Assembly (NCBI RefSeq): GCF_000423945.1
Contig: NZ_AUIY01000019.1
Coordinates: 1 to 64,000 of the forward strand
DNA from: Butyrivibrio sp. XPD2002
GTDB taxonomy: Bacteria; Bacillota; Clostridia; Lachnospirales; Lachnospiraceae
DNA length: 64,000 nt
Reading direction: 5' to 3'
How positions within the stretch are numbered: the first letter of the stretch is position 1; each line of letters starts with the position of its first letter. Both the position numbers and the translations under genes were made by a program. Under the pieces are notes generated by a model. That model was not told where the DNA came from and did not search any database. It was given only the letters and a program-made list of their open reading frames with translations. Below are positions 41,262-51,558 of the stretch, piece after piece.

Positions 41262-42848
41262 TCAATCGATTTCTATCTCTTCATCCTCAGGACTCTTCTC
41301 CTCCGTGGATTCGTGATATTCCTTCTCGGTGTTTACACTCCATATGTTGCTTCTGTCGCGTGTACCGCTAAGAATATTTTTAACAGTCTCAAATGATGTG
41401 CACATTGAGTGATCAATGTTGTTGTATCTGTGCTGACCATTTCTTCCTACGCAGAAGAGATTGTCAATAGTATTGAGATAATCAACCAGTGTATCTATCT
41501 CATCATAGGTATCGAAGTATGCAGGGTATGCCTTCTTAACACGCTCTACATGATAATCCAGCACGTCGCTCTCCTCATCGATGAGATTGATTGTTACCAT
41601 CTCCTTGATTGCCATCTTGGCAAACTCGTCATCGGTCATACTCCACATGGAATCGCCTTCATTACAGAAGTACTCAAGACCCATCCATACAGTATTGTCG
41701 ATATCCTTTACAAGGTAAGGAGACCAGTTGTTGTAAATCTGGAAACGTCCCATGGATACTGTACGGTCATGTACATATACCCAGTTATCGGGAACGATAT
41801 TACCAATAGTCTTAACATCAGTCTTATTCACAAGGTTAAGGTGAGGAATAAGAACACCCAGAGTCATATAATCTCTGTAAGGAAGACCTGCTGCAATTCT
41901 TGCGGGATCTGCAGGAACATCGTTCATACCTGCCACAAGATCCTTGATAGGCATTGAACTGATGATATAGTCACCTTCTACTGTAACATTCTCTCCGTCC
42001 TTCTCATAGGTAACGCCTGTGAGGTGATCTCCGTCCTTGTTTATCTTAACAACCTTGGCACCTGTGATGATGGTACCGCCCTTTTTCCTTATCTCCTCTG
42101 CGGTTACATCCCAGAGCTGTCCGGGACCAAGCTTAGGATAGCTGAACTCCTCGATAAGGGATGTCTCAACCTTTCCACCTGTCTTACCGCTCTTTTTCTT
42201 AAAAGCGTTGGCAAGTACCGCCATAATGGATACACCCTTAACTCGCTGAGCTCCCCAGCTGGGATCGATCTCTGAAGGATGTCTGCCCCAAAGGTTAGCT
42301 GTGTAGTGCTCGAAGAACATTGAGTAAAGCTTCTTACCGAAACGATTTACGTAGAAGTCCTCAAGAGAATTCTCCTTGCGCTTAAAGAGCATTGCCTTTA
42401 TATATGAAAAGCCGGCAACAATAGTTGTTCCCAGTCCCATATTTGTAAAGGTCTCAACCTTAAGTGTTATCGGATAATCAAAGAATCTACCGTTGAAGAA
42501 AATACGTGAAATACGGTTTCTTCTAAGCATTACCCTGTCAACCATCTCCGGATCAGGACCTTCCTTAGCCAGAGATGAGGGACGCTTCAGCACTATGTCA
42601 TCATAGGACGGCTTTCCCTGTCTGGGTAACATCTTGTCCCACCATTCGTTTACCTCGGGAACCTTGGAGAAGAATCTGTGTCCACCCATATCCATACGGT
42701 TTCCGTTGTATTCGACAGTTCTGGAAATACCACCGAATTTCTCAGTCTCTTCAAGCACAACGACTTCGATATCTTCAGATTTATCCAATAATTCGTATGC
42801 TGCCGTAAGTCCTGCCGGACCTGCGCCAATGATTACTGCTTTTTTCAT
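41262..42848 (-). CDS. NAD(P)/FAD-dependent oxidoreductase, amine oxidase-like
   Basis: A 528-residue flavoprotein. The dinucleotide-binding motif is at the N-terminus ([17 protein letters not shown]), followed by [17 protein letters not shown], a motif seen in proteins close to UDP-galactopyranose mutase and protoporphyrinogen oxidase. A second FAD contact is near the C-terminus ([14 protein letters not shown]). In related bacteria such proteins sit in cell-surface sugar loci; the substrate is unknown. The GTG at 42866 and the ATG at 42848 are in the same frame; the ATG gives the usual start directly before the Rossmann strand. Confidence 0.8.
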   Translation of the reverse strand: MKKAVIIGAGPAGLTAAYELLDKSEDIEVVVLEETEKFGGISRTVEYNGNRMDMGGHRFFSKVPEVNEWWDKMLPRQGKPSYDDIVLKRPSSLAKEGPDPEMVDRVMLRRNRISRIFFNGRFFDYPITLKVETFTNMGLGTTIVAGFSYIKAMLFKRKENSLEDFYVNRFGKKLYSMFFEHYTANLWGRHPSEIDPSWGAQRVKGVSIMAVLANAFKKKSGKTGGKVETSLIEEFSYPKLGPGQLWDVTAEEIRKKGGTIITGAKVVKINKDGDHLTGVTYEKDGENVTVEGDYIISSMPIKDLVAGMNDVPADPARIAAGLPYRDYMTLGVLIPHLNLVNKTDVKTIGNIVPDNWVYVHDRTVSMGRFQIYNNWSPYLVKDIDNTVWMGLEYFCNEGDSMWSMTDDEFAKMAIKEMVTINLIDEESDVLDYHVERVKKAYPAYFDTYDEIDTLVDYLNTIDNLFCVGRNGQHRYNNIDHSMCTSFETVKNILSGTRDRSNIWSVNTEKEYHESTEEKSPEDEEIEID

Positions 42849-42917
42849 TTTTACATTCTGCTCCACTATCTTAATTTATTACGATCACAATAGTGTAATT
42901 TTAACATCTCTACCTAT

Positions 42918-44927
42918 TTATGTCGACTGATTATTTCTCTTAAGTGACATAATTGTTGACTCCACAACCTTCATATCTATCGGTTTCGGCACATGAGCGT
43001 TCATTCCGGAGTCAATCGCTCTCTGCACATCGTCGGCATAAGCATTTGCAGTCATAGCTATAATCGGTATCTCCGCGGCATCCGTCTTATCAAGATTCCT
43101 TATGGCAGCGGCTGCCTGATAACCATTTTTTATAGGCATATGAATATCCATGAGGATCATGTCATAGTATCCGGGCTCCGCCTTTTCAAACATATCCACA
43201 GCTTCCTGTCCGTTGGAAGCCCTCTCAACCACAGCCCCCTCCATATCCATCAGCTCTGTGAGTATATCTGCATTAATATCATTATCCTCAGCTGCAAGAA
43301 ACCTCATTCCCTCAAGGAGCCTGTCGCGCTTCTCGTCAGTCAACGTACTGGTTCTGCTTAGTATATCCTCCATGAGCTGCTGGAAGGTAGACAGGAAAAA
43401 CGGTGTCTGCAAAAAGTCGTAAATTCCTACAGCTCTGGCCTCTGTCGCTACTTCCTCCCAGTCATCCGTGAGCAGGATCAGAATAGGCTTGGGCACAAGG
43501 GCCTTGTCATTAAGATAGCCTGCCAGCTCAAAGCAGCTGATGCTTCGTATCTGCATTCCCAGTACTATAACTTCAAACCCTCTGTTTTCTTCCTCTCCGG
43601 CCTCGATCAGTCTGATCGCCCTGTAACCACTGGTGCAGAAGAATACCTCCATATTTGTATCTCTAAGAGCAGTCTGGATTTTTTCACACTCATCCATGTT
43701 GTCATCAATTATAAGCATTCTGTGGATACCGTGGTTAGTCCAGAAATCACCTGAATCCTGCTTAACTCCCTGGAGCCTTAAGGTAATATAGAAGGTTGAT
43801 CCCACTCCCTCCTTGGATTCCACTGATATCGTTCCACCCATCATCTGCACAAGACTCTTGGTAATGGCCATTCCAAGACCGGTTCCCTGAATTCCGTTAG
43901 TCTCTTCCCTGACCTCTCTTGAGAAGGCATCGAAGAGCTTTTGCTGGAATTCTTCGCTCATACCGATTCCGTTATCCTTTACAGCGAAATGAACATCCCA
44001 GTAATCGCTGTTTCCGTTTCTCTCCTCACTGATGGAGAACTCTACCTTACCTCCATTGGGCGTATATTTTATTGCATTTCCCAGAATATTTACCAGGACT
44101 TCATTAATTCTCTTTTTATCTCCGATAAACATATCCTGCTGCATTCCGCCGGAATTAACCTGATAGTCTATCTGCTTTGCCTTTGCCTGAAAAGCGATTA
44201 TGGAATTTACTTCCTCAAGAAGAAGTCCTAACGCAAATTCCTCGTGATTTATATCCGCCTTTCCGCTCTCTATCTTACTCATATCGAGAACGTCATTAAG
44301 GAGCGATAACAGATTCTGACATGCAAGTCCAATCTTATGTGTATAGTCTCTTACCTTCTGAGGATTATCGGAATTCTTTGCAATCAAAAGGTTGAAATTG
44401 GTAATGGCATTCATAGGAGTCCTGAAATCATGGGACATATTAGCCAGGAAAGTAGTCTTTGCCGCATTGGCAGCCTTTGCGACCTCTATCATTTCTTCCA
44501 TCTGCTTGTTTCTCTTTACTTCCTCAGTAATATCAGCCCATACCAGAAGAAATCTGTCACTACCACTTATATCCGTATGGCTGATGCTGCCCCTGAAATA
44601 TTTGGTTTCCCCTGTCGCAGGATTTTTGACCTTCAGAACCTCAGCTTCCAATCTTGAGCCCACCGAAAGCTTTTGTACTGATTCTTCTGACGGCGGCACT
44701 TCCTTATCTATACGAACACCAAGCTGAATCAGATTCCTGACATCCGCAAGAAGCTTTTCTCTGGGCACACCAAGAATTTCCTCAGCGTTATCAGTCAAAA
44801 ATTCGACCTTGAAATCCTTAGCTGAGAAAAAAGCAGCAACCAGGTTATTCTGTTTTACCACATAATCAAAAAACCATTCCTTACAGCGGTCCTGATTATC
44901 TAAAGCACTCTCATTTTTATTTCTCAT
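42918..44927 (-). CDS. hybrid histidine kinase: PAS, kinase, pseudo-receiver, receiver
   Basis: A 669-residue soluble sensor. PAS-like domain (about 25-140), His-acceptor domain with His166 in MSHDFRTPMNAI, ATPase domain with N, G1 (VKDNGIGM) and G2 (GTGLGMAI) boxes, then two receiver domains. The first receiver (about 410-530) has IVLGMQI where the phosphate-accepting Asp is expected, so it probably cannot be phosphorylated; the second (about 545-665) has the Asp in MILMDIHMP. It overlaps the preceding kinase gene by four bases. The signal and final output are unknown. Confidence 0.85.
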   Translation of the reverse strand: MRNKNESALDNQDRCKEWFFDYVVKQNNLVAAFFSAKDFKVEFLTDNAEEILGVPREKLLADVRNLIQLGVRIDKEVPPSEESVQKLSVGSRLEAEVLKVKNPATGETKYFRGSISHTDISGSDRFLLVWADITEEVKRNKQMEEMIEVAKAANAAKTTFLANMSHDFRTPMNAITNFNLLIAKNSDNPQKVRDYTHKIGLACQNLLSLLNDVLDMSKIESGKADINHEEFALGLLLEEVNSIIAFQAKAKQIDYQVNSGGMQQDMFIGDKKRINEVLVNILGNAIKYTPNGGKVEFSISEERNGNSDYWDVHFAVKDNGIGMSEEFQQKLFDAFSREVREETNGIQGTGLGMAITKSLVQMMGGTISVESKEGVGSTFYITLRLQGVKQDSGDFWTNHGIHRMLIIDDNMDECEKIQTALRDTNMEVFFCTSGYRAIRLIEAGEEENRGFEVIVLGMQIRSISCFELAGYLNDKALVPKPILILLTDDWEEVATEARAVGIYDFLQTPFFLSTFQQLMEDILSRTSTLTDEKRDRLLEGMRFLAAEDNDINADILTELMDMEGAVVERASNGQEAVDMFEKAEPGYYDMILMDIHMPIKNGYQAAAAIRNLDKTDAAEIPIIAMTANAYADDVQRAIDSGMNAHVPKPIDMKVVESTIMSLKRNNQST

Positions 44928-47104
44928 AGCTTTTCGTGCTCCCTGCCTTTAAGCGCCCTGACAGTACTCTCAAAAAGATTAATGTCAATTGGCTTGGGCA
45001 AATGTGCATCCATTCCGGATTCACTTGTTTTCTCTATATCATCCCTGAATGCATTTGCACTCATGGCAATAATCGGTATGGTCTTAGCATCCTCCCGGCC
45101 TTCATTTGCAAGGCTCCTTATAGCATGGGCCGCTTCATATCCGTCCATCACAGGCATCTGAATATCCATGAGGATCATGTCATAATAGCCTTTATCCTTT
45201 TCCTTAAAAGCGGCTACTGCCTTCTCGCCATCCTCCGTAAGATCCACAAGCTCCGCTCCCTTAAGCTTCAATATTTCAACCAGTATTTCCGCATTGAGCT
45301 CATTATCTTCAGCTGCAAGAAAACGCATCCCTTCAAACGGACTTCCCTGATCCGCAGCTTCTACTTCTGTTTTTCCCTCCTCCAAAACTGCCTCAAGCTC
45401 TTTCATCTCTTCAAGCTCTGTCTTTTCAGCGATATCAAAGCCAAGACGCAGCTTAAATACAGTGCCGGAGCCGACCTCACTCTCCACATCTATGGTTCCT
45501 CCAAGCATATCCGTCATCCTTTTAACTACGGTAAGGCCAAGCCCTGTACTCTGAGTCTTACTGGAGCGCTGTCTCTGCTCTCTCTTAAAGGGCTCAAAAA
45601 TCTGATCAATGAACTCGCTTCCTATGCCTATTCCATTATCGGAGACCTCGAATCGTAGCTGAATCCTGTCACTGATCTCATCAGCATTTTCGGTGTAGAC
45701 CTTCAGCGCAATCTCACCGTTTTCATCTGTATATAAAACTGCATTCTGCAGAAGGTTCTTCAATATAAGCTCTATTTTCTGAGGATCACCCACCAGGGCA
45801 TCCTCCTTTACATCGCTTCTGCTGACAGTGAATTTCTGATACTTTTCATCAGCGAGAGGCGTTATTTCCTGCTTCACATTCTTAAGAAGATCATTTAGAG
45901 AAAATCTCTCATGGATGATTTCCTCTCCGCCCTCCTCCATCTTGCTAAGATCAAGGACACAGTTGATCATGTTTAGCATATTTCTGTGGGCGTACTCTGC
46001 CTTTTCTCCGTATTCCCTCACCTTTTCGGCATCACCAGCATTTTCCTTCATCAGTGTGATATACCCTGCCATGGCATTCATGGGTGTCCTGAAGTCATGG
46101 GACATATTTGCAAGGAATCTTGTCTTTGTATCATTGGCAGAATTAGCCACCTCAAGCATAGTCTGCATTGCAGTGTACCGCATCAGCATAATGATAATTA
46201 CCAAAATTATTGAAAAAACAACGATAAGTAGCATGTTGTTCATCTTCTTTACATGGGCAATACTCGCATCCACACTCTCTGCAGGGGTAAGGCAGATCAG
46301 CATACTGTTCTGCATTTCACAGGGCATATATGTGATGTAGTACTTTATGCCCTCTATTTCCATGACTATAACTCCCGTCATTCTCTCTGCTATCTCAAAT
46401 TCGAAGCCCTCACCCAGAGGATCATAGAGTACATGTCCCTTTTTCTTTATATAATCAACAATGTTTTCCTTTTCTTCGGATACTTTTACAGAAGTCACAA
46501 TGAGTTTTCCGCTTCTATCCACAAGATAATTCTGCGAGCCTTTCATCTCCGCTCTGTCCAGAGTGAGCCTGTTCTTCATCTGCATGGAATTAAGCCCCAG
46601 TCCGATGGCACAATAATTAAACCCGTCATGCTCTCCGGGCTTTATACTAAGAACGAAAACATCGATTCTGTTATCATTTTTTCCCGGCAGATGAGTTACC
46701 TGCCTTTGTCCTACCTTCTGAAGCTTACTAAAAAATTCTTCGCCCCCACTTATCTGACCAGTGTCTCCATTTACACTGATATAAGCTCCATTCTCATCAA
46801 TTAAGTATGCTTCCTCTACATCCCATATTCTTTTTTCAGTGGAAATATAATTATTGAAATCACCTATCCCTGAAGATTCTTCGTGCTCAAGATGATACGA
46901 CCAGCTTCGCAGTAATTTATAATACCTTGTGAATCTGGTCGAAATGACAGCCTCCAGCTGAGAAAAATAGGTTGTCAGCTGGACTACGCGATCGCTATAG
47001 ATAAATCTGTCCTGAATGGTATTAACCGCAAAAATCAGGACAACAAAAAGCAGAGCAATGGTTACAGGCATTGTCCACTTTGACGCTTTCTTCTCACCAC
47101 GCAT
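44924..47104 (-). CDS. membrane hybrid histidine kinase with extracellular sensor
   Basis: A 726-residue kinase. Two membrane helices (about 13-29 and 291-308) flank a large outer sensor of Cache type. His336 lies in MSHDFRTPMNAM; the ATPase domain (VSDNGIGI, STGLGLTV) follows, and a C-terminal receiver (about 590-720) carries the Asp in MILMDIQMP. It heads the two-gene operon with the soluble hybrid kinase, so the two may work as a relay. No DNA-binding partner is encoded nearby. Confidence 0.85.
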   Translation of the reverse strand: MRGEKKASKWTMPVTIALLFVVLIFAVNTIQDRFIYSDRVVQLTTYFSQLEAVISTRFTRYYKLLRSWSYHLEHEESSGIGDFNNYISTEKRIWDVEEAYLIDENGAYISVNGDTGQISGGEEFFSKLQKVGQRQVTHLPGKNDNRIDVFVLSIKPGEHDGFNYCAIGLGLNSMQMKNRLTLDRAEMKGSQNYLVDRSGKLIVTSVKVSEEKENIVDYIKKKGHVLYDPLGEGFEFEIAERMTGVIVMEIEGIKYYITYMPCEMQNSMLICLTPAESVDASIAHVKKMNNMLLIVVFSIILVIIIMLMRYTAMQTMLEVANSANDTKTRFLANMSHDFRTPMNAMAGYITLMKENAGDAEKVREYGEKAEYAHRNMLNMINCVLDLSKMEEGGEEIIHERFSLNDLLKNVKQEITPLADEKYQKFTVSRSDVKEDALVGDPQKIELILKNLLQNAVLYTDENGEIALKVYTENADEISDRIQLRFEVSDNGIGIGSEFIDQIFEPFKREQRQRSSKTQSTGLGLTVVKRMTDMLGGTIDVESEVGSGTVFKLRLGFDIAEKTELEEMKELEAVLEEGKTEVEAADQGSPFEGMRFLAAEDNELNAEILVEILKLKGAELVDLTEDGEKAVAAFKEKDKGYYDMILMDIQMPVMDGYEAAHAIRSLANEGREDAKTIPIIAMSANAFRDDIEKTSESGMDAHLPKPIDINLFESTVRALKGREHEKL

Positions 47105-47139
47105 ATTAACCCCTCATGAAAACTGCGCATTGTGAAATG

Positions 47140-47763
47140 CTATCTGAGCTCGTACATTTTGTCACCCATGAAATATTCGCCACATTTCCTAAGCTCGGAA
47201 AGCACTAAATTATAGCTTTTCAGATCGTCCATCCAGGTATCGATGCTGATACTTCTTGTAACTACCGGACAAACTGTTATCTTTATATTTTTAAATTCAG
47301 ATTGAAAAGTCATCAGCGCTCTTCTTGCATGAAACGCCTGACAGCACAGAATTATGTGCTCAATCTTTTCGTCCTTTAATTCCTCTTCTATTATTTTTTT
47401 TGAGAAAATCGCATTATCAAAGGTGTTGGTCGATTCCTTCTCCTGAATGATAGCCTTCTCATCAACCCCATGCATGACCATGAGCTTCGTCAGATACTCT
47501 GCCTCTGTAGCGCATCCGAGACTATCTCCTGTGCTGGCAGAGAATCTGTTGAACTCATCCTCCAGGGATTCGTATTTCATGTAGTATTTTCCGGATACAA
47601 GGATCTTAGGTGCATATCCTTCCTTCCAGAGATAAGCCCCATGCTCTGCAAGCTGCTTTATGGGGGCTCCCGGTATAAATATCAGATCCGCCTTTACAGG
47701 CTCGTCCGAGAGAAAAATAAACTTTCCTATGTCTTCAAAAGATCTACAATTAGCGGGTTTCAT
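47140..47763 (-). CDS. YdcF/SanA-like DUF218 protein
   Basis: A 207-residue cytosolic protein. The DUF218 fold is shown by ADLIFIPGAPIKQLAEHGAYLW, then ILVSGKYYMKY, EKESTNTFDNAIFSKKI and HIILCCQAFHARRAL. Known relatives affect envelope synthesis or bind nucleotides. Its start overlaps the flavin reductase stop (ATGA), so they are translated together. Function is not settled. Confidence 0.8.
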   Translation of the reverse strand: MKPANCRSFEDIGKFIFLSDEPVKADLIFIPGAPIKQLAEHGAYLWKEGYAPKILVSGKYYMKYESLEDEFNRFSASTGDSLGCATEAEYLTKLMVMHGVDEKAIIQEKESTNTFDNAIFSKKIIEEELKDEKIEHIILCCQAFHARRALMTFQSEFKNIKITVCPVVTRSISIDTWMDDLKSYNLVLSELRKCGEYFMGDKMYELR

Positions 47764-48275
47764 CGAATCATTACCTTTTTGATCTCAGCTATATAAATAT
47801 AGTGATAATCTCCTTTTGCATAATAATCTGCTATCAAGCGGCCACTTACGAAGTTTTCCTCCTTCATCTGCTGCTTGAACAGAACCTTGCAGAGAATAAT
47901 ATTATCTGCTTCGTCTATAAACGGTATGCCCTCATCAAAATTGAGATTAAGTTTGGCGTTACTGATCTTGTCCTCATCTCTTCCTGAAACCGAGCCAAGA
48001 TATTTCCTTACACTCTTGTACTTTTCATGATGAAGGAAGGACAAAGAGAATTTCTTCTGGGCATCAATGAATTCCTTGGTATATCTGCTCTCACGCACAT
48101 ATACAATCGCACAGGTCTTATCCCAGACATGTGTAATTCCTCCCCAGGATACAGTCATTGTATTGGCTTTTTCTTCATTACCTGCTGTGAGAAGAGCCCA
48201 TGAATCACCACCAAAGTGGAAGGCACCTTCCAATATTTCGTCCAGATCAACGGGTTGGAATACATGAAGTCCCAT
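47760..48275 (-). CDS. flavin reductase-like FMN-binding protein
   Basis: A 171-residue split-barrel flavoprotein of the flavin reductase group. Seen: WALLTAGNEEKANTMTVSWGGI (FMN-binding strand and loop) and the YTKEFIDAQKKFSLSFL motif. Likely passes electrons to or from flavin in the cytosol. It stands 12 bases after greA on the same strand, in an operon greA, flavin reductase, ydcF-like. Partner enzyme unknown. Confidence 0.8.
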   Translation of the reverse strand: MGLHVFQPVDLDEILEGAFHFGGDSWALLTAGNEEKANTMTVSWGGITHVWDKTCAIVYVRESRYTKEFIDAQKKFSLSFLHHEKYKSVRKYLGSVSGRDEDKISNAKLNLNFDEGIPFIDEADNIILCKVLFKQQMKEENFVSGRLIADYYAKGDYHYIYIAEIKKVMIR

Positions 48276-48287
48276 AGTACATCCTCC

Positions 48288-48791
48288 TTAAAAGTCTCTA
48301 AGCTTATCTTCCTCTGTGAGTTCCGTGTTTTCAATTTTTAAAATGGTTATATCGTAGCTATAGTCACTACTGACTTCGATAGTAAGTTTGTCTCCTACCT
48401 TGTGGCCCATGAGCTGTTTGCCAAGGGGAGATTCTATACTTATAAGTCCCTTAAGTGCATTACCTCTCATTGTGGTAACAATCTTATAAGTAGCTTCAGA
48501 ACCATCATCCTCCATGCGCACTGTGACGGTCTTGTTCATTCCGACCTCGTCTTCCTCGCTGGAGTCATCTATAATTTCTGCTGTCTTTATCATTCTCTCC
48601 AGAAATCTGATTCTGCTCTCATTCTGGTTCTTTGCCTTCTTGGCAGCGTAGTATTCAAAGTTCTCACTTAAATCTCCCTGAGCCCTTGCTTCCTTTACAT
48701 CCTCAAGGAGTTCCTTTCTGACAACGGCTTTGCGGTGCTCGATTTCCGCCTCCATGTCCTCAATGTCTTTCTTTGTAAGCTGATTGTGCAT
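48288..48791 (-). CDS. greA: transcript cleavage factor GreA
   Basis: Rescues backtracked RNA polymerase by stimulating transcript cleavage. The 167-residue protein has the N-terminal coiled coil with the acidic tip in QGDLSENFEYYAAKKAKNQN (about 38-57) and the C-terminal FKBP-like domain with SPLGKQLMGHKVGDKLTI near 125-142. The length is normal. It is the first gene of a three-gene operon. Confidence 0.93.
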   Translation of the reverse strand: MHNQLTKKDIEDMEAEIEHRKAVVRKELLEDVKEARAQGDLSENFEYYAAKKAKNQNESRIRFLERMIKTAEIIDDSSEEDEVGMNKTVTVRMEDDGSEATYKIVTTMRGNALKGLISIESPLGKQLMGHKVGDKLTIEVSSDYSYDITILKIENTELTEEDKLRDF

Positions 48792-48871
48792 TGTTTTTAC
48801 CTCTTTTTAAGCATATATACTAATTGTACACGAGTAATCGTCTAAATAAAAGTTAAGAAAACGTAAAATAA

Positions 48872-48899
48872 AAGACCTGCAGGAAAACCTGCAGGCCTT
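48872..48899 (-). terminator. terminator of the aldolase gene
   Basis: CCTGCAGG (48876-48883) pairs with CCTGCAGG (48888-48895), loop AAAA, T-run on the minus strand. Confidence 0.8.
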
Positions 48900-48921
48900 A
48901 GTATTTCTATATTCGCTTTTA

Positions 48922-49857
48922 TCAAGCCTTACCGTCAGAACCAAGAACGTTGATGATCTTGTCGTGAACGATTTCCTTAACATAAGCGCGGCCATCGCCA
49001 AGATACTGACGAGGATCGAAGTGCTCAGGATGCTCAGCGAAGTGCTGACGGATACCTGCTGTCATACCAAGACGAAGATCGGAGTCGATGTTAATCTTGC
49101 AGACTGCACTCTTAGCTGCTGCACGAAGCTGCTCATCCGGAATACCGATAGCATCCTTCATAGCGCCGCCGTTAGCATTGATGATTCCAACGTACTTCTG
49201 AGGAACTGCTGAAGAACCGTGAAGAACGATCGGGAATCCAGGAAGTCTCTTAACAACCTCCTCAAGGATATCAAGACGAAGCTTGGGATCCTGGCCGGGC
49301 TTGAACTTGAAAGCACCGTGGCTTGTTCCGATAGCGATAGCCAGTGAATCAACGCCTGTACGCTTCATGAAATCCTCAACCTGATCAGGATTTGTATACT
49401 GTGCTGCATCATCAGCAACATTTACATCATCCTCAACACCAGAAAGAGTACCGAGCTCAGCCTCTACTGTGCAGCCCTTTGAATGAGCGTAATCAGCAAC
49501 CTTCTTAGAGAGCTCAATGTTCTCTTCGTAAGGCTTTGAAGAAGCATCGATCATAACAGATGTGAATCCGTTGTCGATACACTCCTTACAGATTTCGAAG
49601 CTTGCACCGTGATCAAGGTGAAGAGCGATCGGAATAGATGTAGACTCTGCAGCTGCCTTAACCATGTTTACAAGGTAAGGGAACTGTGCATACTTGATAG
49701 CTCCTGCTGAGCACTGAAGGATAACAGGGCTCTTAAGCTCGTCACAAGCCTCTGTGATAGCCTGAATGAACTCCATGTTGTTGATATTAAATGCACCAAC
49801 AGCATATCCACCATCGTATGCTTTTTTGAACATATCAGTCGTTGTAACTAATGGCAT
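48922..49857 (-). CDS. fba: class II fructose-1,6-bisphosphate aldolase
   Basis: Splits fructose-1,6-bisphosphate in glycolysis. It has the zinc-binding motif LHLDHGASFEICKECI near 80-95, GFTSVMIDAS near 100, and the loop LAIAIGTSHGAFKF near 175-188 with the catalytic residues, plus VLHGSSAVP near 210. MPLVTTTDMF (ATG at 49857) is the usual start and has AAAGGTGG before it; the four residues upstream are not expected. Length about 311, normal. Promoter at 49904-49933. Confidence 0.93.
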   Translation of the reverse strand: MPLVTTTDMFKKAYDGGYAVGAFNINNMEFIQAITEACDELKSPVILQCSAGAIKYAQFPYLVNMVKAAAESTSIPIALHLDHGASFEICKECIDNGFTSVMIDASSKPYEENIELSKKVADYAHSKGCTVEAELGTLSGVEDDVNVADDAAQYTNPDQVEDFMKRTGVDSLAIAIGTSHGAFKFKPGQDPKLRLDILEEVVKRLPGFPIVLHGSSAVPQKYVGIINANGGAMKDAIGIPDEQLRAAAKSAVCKINIDSDLRLGMTAGIRQHFAEHPEHFDPRQYLGDGRAYVKEIVHDKIINVLGSDGKA

Positions 49858-49903
49858 AATTTGTACCACCTTTCGTAAATATTGTTAACAAAACACTAGA
49901 ACC

Positions 49904-49933
49904 ATTATAGCTCAATTATTGCGATAAATACAA
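49904..49933 (-). promoter_or_regulatory. promoter of fba
   Basis: On the minus strand: TTGTAT (49933-49928), 18 bases, TATAAT (49909-49904). Confidence 0.6.
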
Positions 49934-50056
49934 TCTTTATTTGCTATCAGACACCTTTTTTGACAGGATTTTTATGTTACAATAAGGCGTAGAATTTCTG
50001 TTTGTAAAAAAGTCTTTCTATAATAAAATCCAATATACCTGTTTGGAGGACAAAAA

Positions 50057-51541
50057 GTGAATAAGAAAGTTTCACTGATCATAAAAACTCTTGCTTTCCT
50101 GGCGATACTGTTTACCTGCTTTTTTGGGGTAATGCTTTTAGTTGAACGAAAATCAAGCTTCAACAAAAACCAGGCCTTCTTTGAGGAAGCAAAAAAGGAT
50201 CACATCGATGCCTTTTTCCTCGGTTCATCCCACGTAATAAACGGAGTTAATCCACTGCAGCTCTTCGAGGAGCACGGATATACCTCCTATAATCTGGGGG
50301 GCTACGGAAGTGTTCTTCTGTCCAGCTACTGGCAGATGATGCTTGCTCTTGATTACTGCACGCCAAAGCTTGTGGTGGTGGATTCCTACATGCTTGAAAA
50401 TGACATAAGGTATATCGATGATCCTGCAGCCAATGTAGACAGCGATGAGCTTCATCTTAATATCGACCGCTTCCCGTTAAGCAAAACTAAATACCATGCC
50501 ATAAATGACATGTTCCAGAATCAGGACGAAAAATATCCTTACTTTGCTGATTTCATCGTTTATCACGACAGATGGAAGGAGCTTGGAGCAGAGGATTTCA
50601 AGCGTTTTACCAAAGACGCTGATATAAACCGCATGATGGGCGCCGTTATGGAATATGGAGTGCACTCAGCAGAGTATAACTATGTGGACTATGGCGCAGG
50701 AATGCTTGAGCAGGAGACTGTTGGCACAACTTACCTCAGAAGAATAATCGAGGAGTGCCAAAGCAGGGGCATACAGGTTGTGGTAGTAACTCTTCCCTTC
50801 CTTGCCATGGGTGAGAATCAGGCTGCTGCCCACACCGCTACTCAGATAGCAGCAGAATACGGAGTCCCCTCACTTAACATGTTAGAGATTCCTGGCATCA
50901 TCGACATAAATACCGACATGGAGGATCCCGGACACCTGAATATCCTTGGATGCCAGAAGGTTACTTCATACCTTGGTAATTACATCGCTGAGAACTGTCC
51001 GCTTCAGGATCACCGCGAGGATCCCGCCTATGAAAACTGGAACGATTCTCTAAATGATTTCCATGCAGAGCTCGCATCCATGCGTGAGGGTAATGACGAT
51101 ATCTACACTCAGCTCATGATGCTTCAGTATGATAACTCAGATAAAACCTATGCCGTTTCAATAAGAGGCGCATCTTCGGTCTACGGTGATGCAATGCTTC
51201 TAAGACAGCTCCACTCCCTTGGGGCCACCGAAAAGCTCGACGAGGCTGCTGCCGCAAAGTGCTCCTACATGCTTATATCAGACCACGGAATTATTACTGA
51301 TTTTGCCGGAGATTCCGAAGAGGAATTCTACATAGAAACAACAGATGGTTCCTTCTCCTATTCTCCTGCAAGCGACATATACAGAGTTCTATATATAAAC
51401 GGAGATACAGAGAACAACTTCCTGTATGCTGATGACCTTGCATACGCTGATGTGCAGCTTCTTTTCTTCTCTAATGGAGTCTGCACCTCACATCAGTACT
51501 ATACAAGCGACCACTTCACCTATGATTATGACCAGAGATAA
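50057..51541 (+). CDS. SGNH-like protein partner of the MBOAT acyltransferase
   Basis: A 494-residue protein with an N-terminal membrane anchor (about 8-28). Block I of an SGNH fold is seen as AFFLGSSHVINGVNP near 52-66 and the C-terminal catalytic pair as MEDPGHLNILG near 292-302, so it is DltD/AlgX-like. The last 150 residues form another domain of unknown role. AGGAC precedes the ATG at 50057. The MBOAT gene starts 17 bases after it. Together they would move acyl groups to an outside polymer; which polymer is not known. Confidence 0.75.
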   Translation: MNKKVSLIIKTLAFLAILFTCFFGVMLLVERKSSFNKNQAFFEEAKKDHIDAFFLGSSHVINGVNPLQLFEEHGYTSYNLGGYGSVLLSSYWQMMLALDYCTPKLVVVDSYMLENDIRYIDDPAANVDSDELHLNIDRFPLSKTKYHAINDMFQNQDEKYPYFADFIVYHDRWKELGAEDFKRFTKDADINRMMGAVMEYGVHSAEYNYVDYGAGMLEQETVGTTYLRRIIEECQSRGIQVVVVTLPFLAMGENQAAAHTATQIAAEYGVPSLNMLEIPGIIDINTDMEDPGHLNILGCQKVTSYLGNYIAENCPLQDHREDPAYENWNDSLNDFHAELASMREGNDDIYTQLMMLQYDNSDKTYAVSIRGASSVYGDAMLLRQLHSLGATEKLDEAAAAKCSYMLISDHGIITDFAGDSEEEFYIETTDGSFSYSPASDIYRVLYINGDTENNFLYADDLAYADVQLLFFSNGVCTSHQYYTSDHFTYDYDQR

Positions 51542-51558
51542 CTGCCCCGGAGGATGAT

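Noticed and set aside
44936-45658. 240-residue plus-strand frame inside the hybrid kinase gene
   Set aside because: Antisense shadow of conserved kinase and receiver domains.
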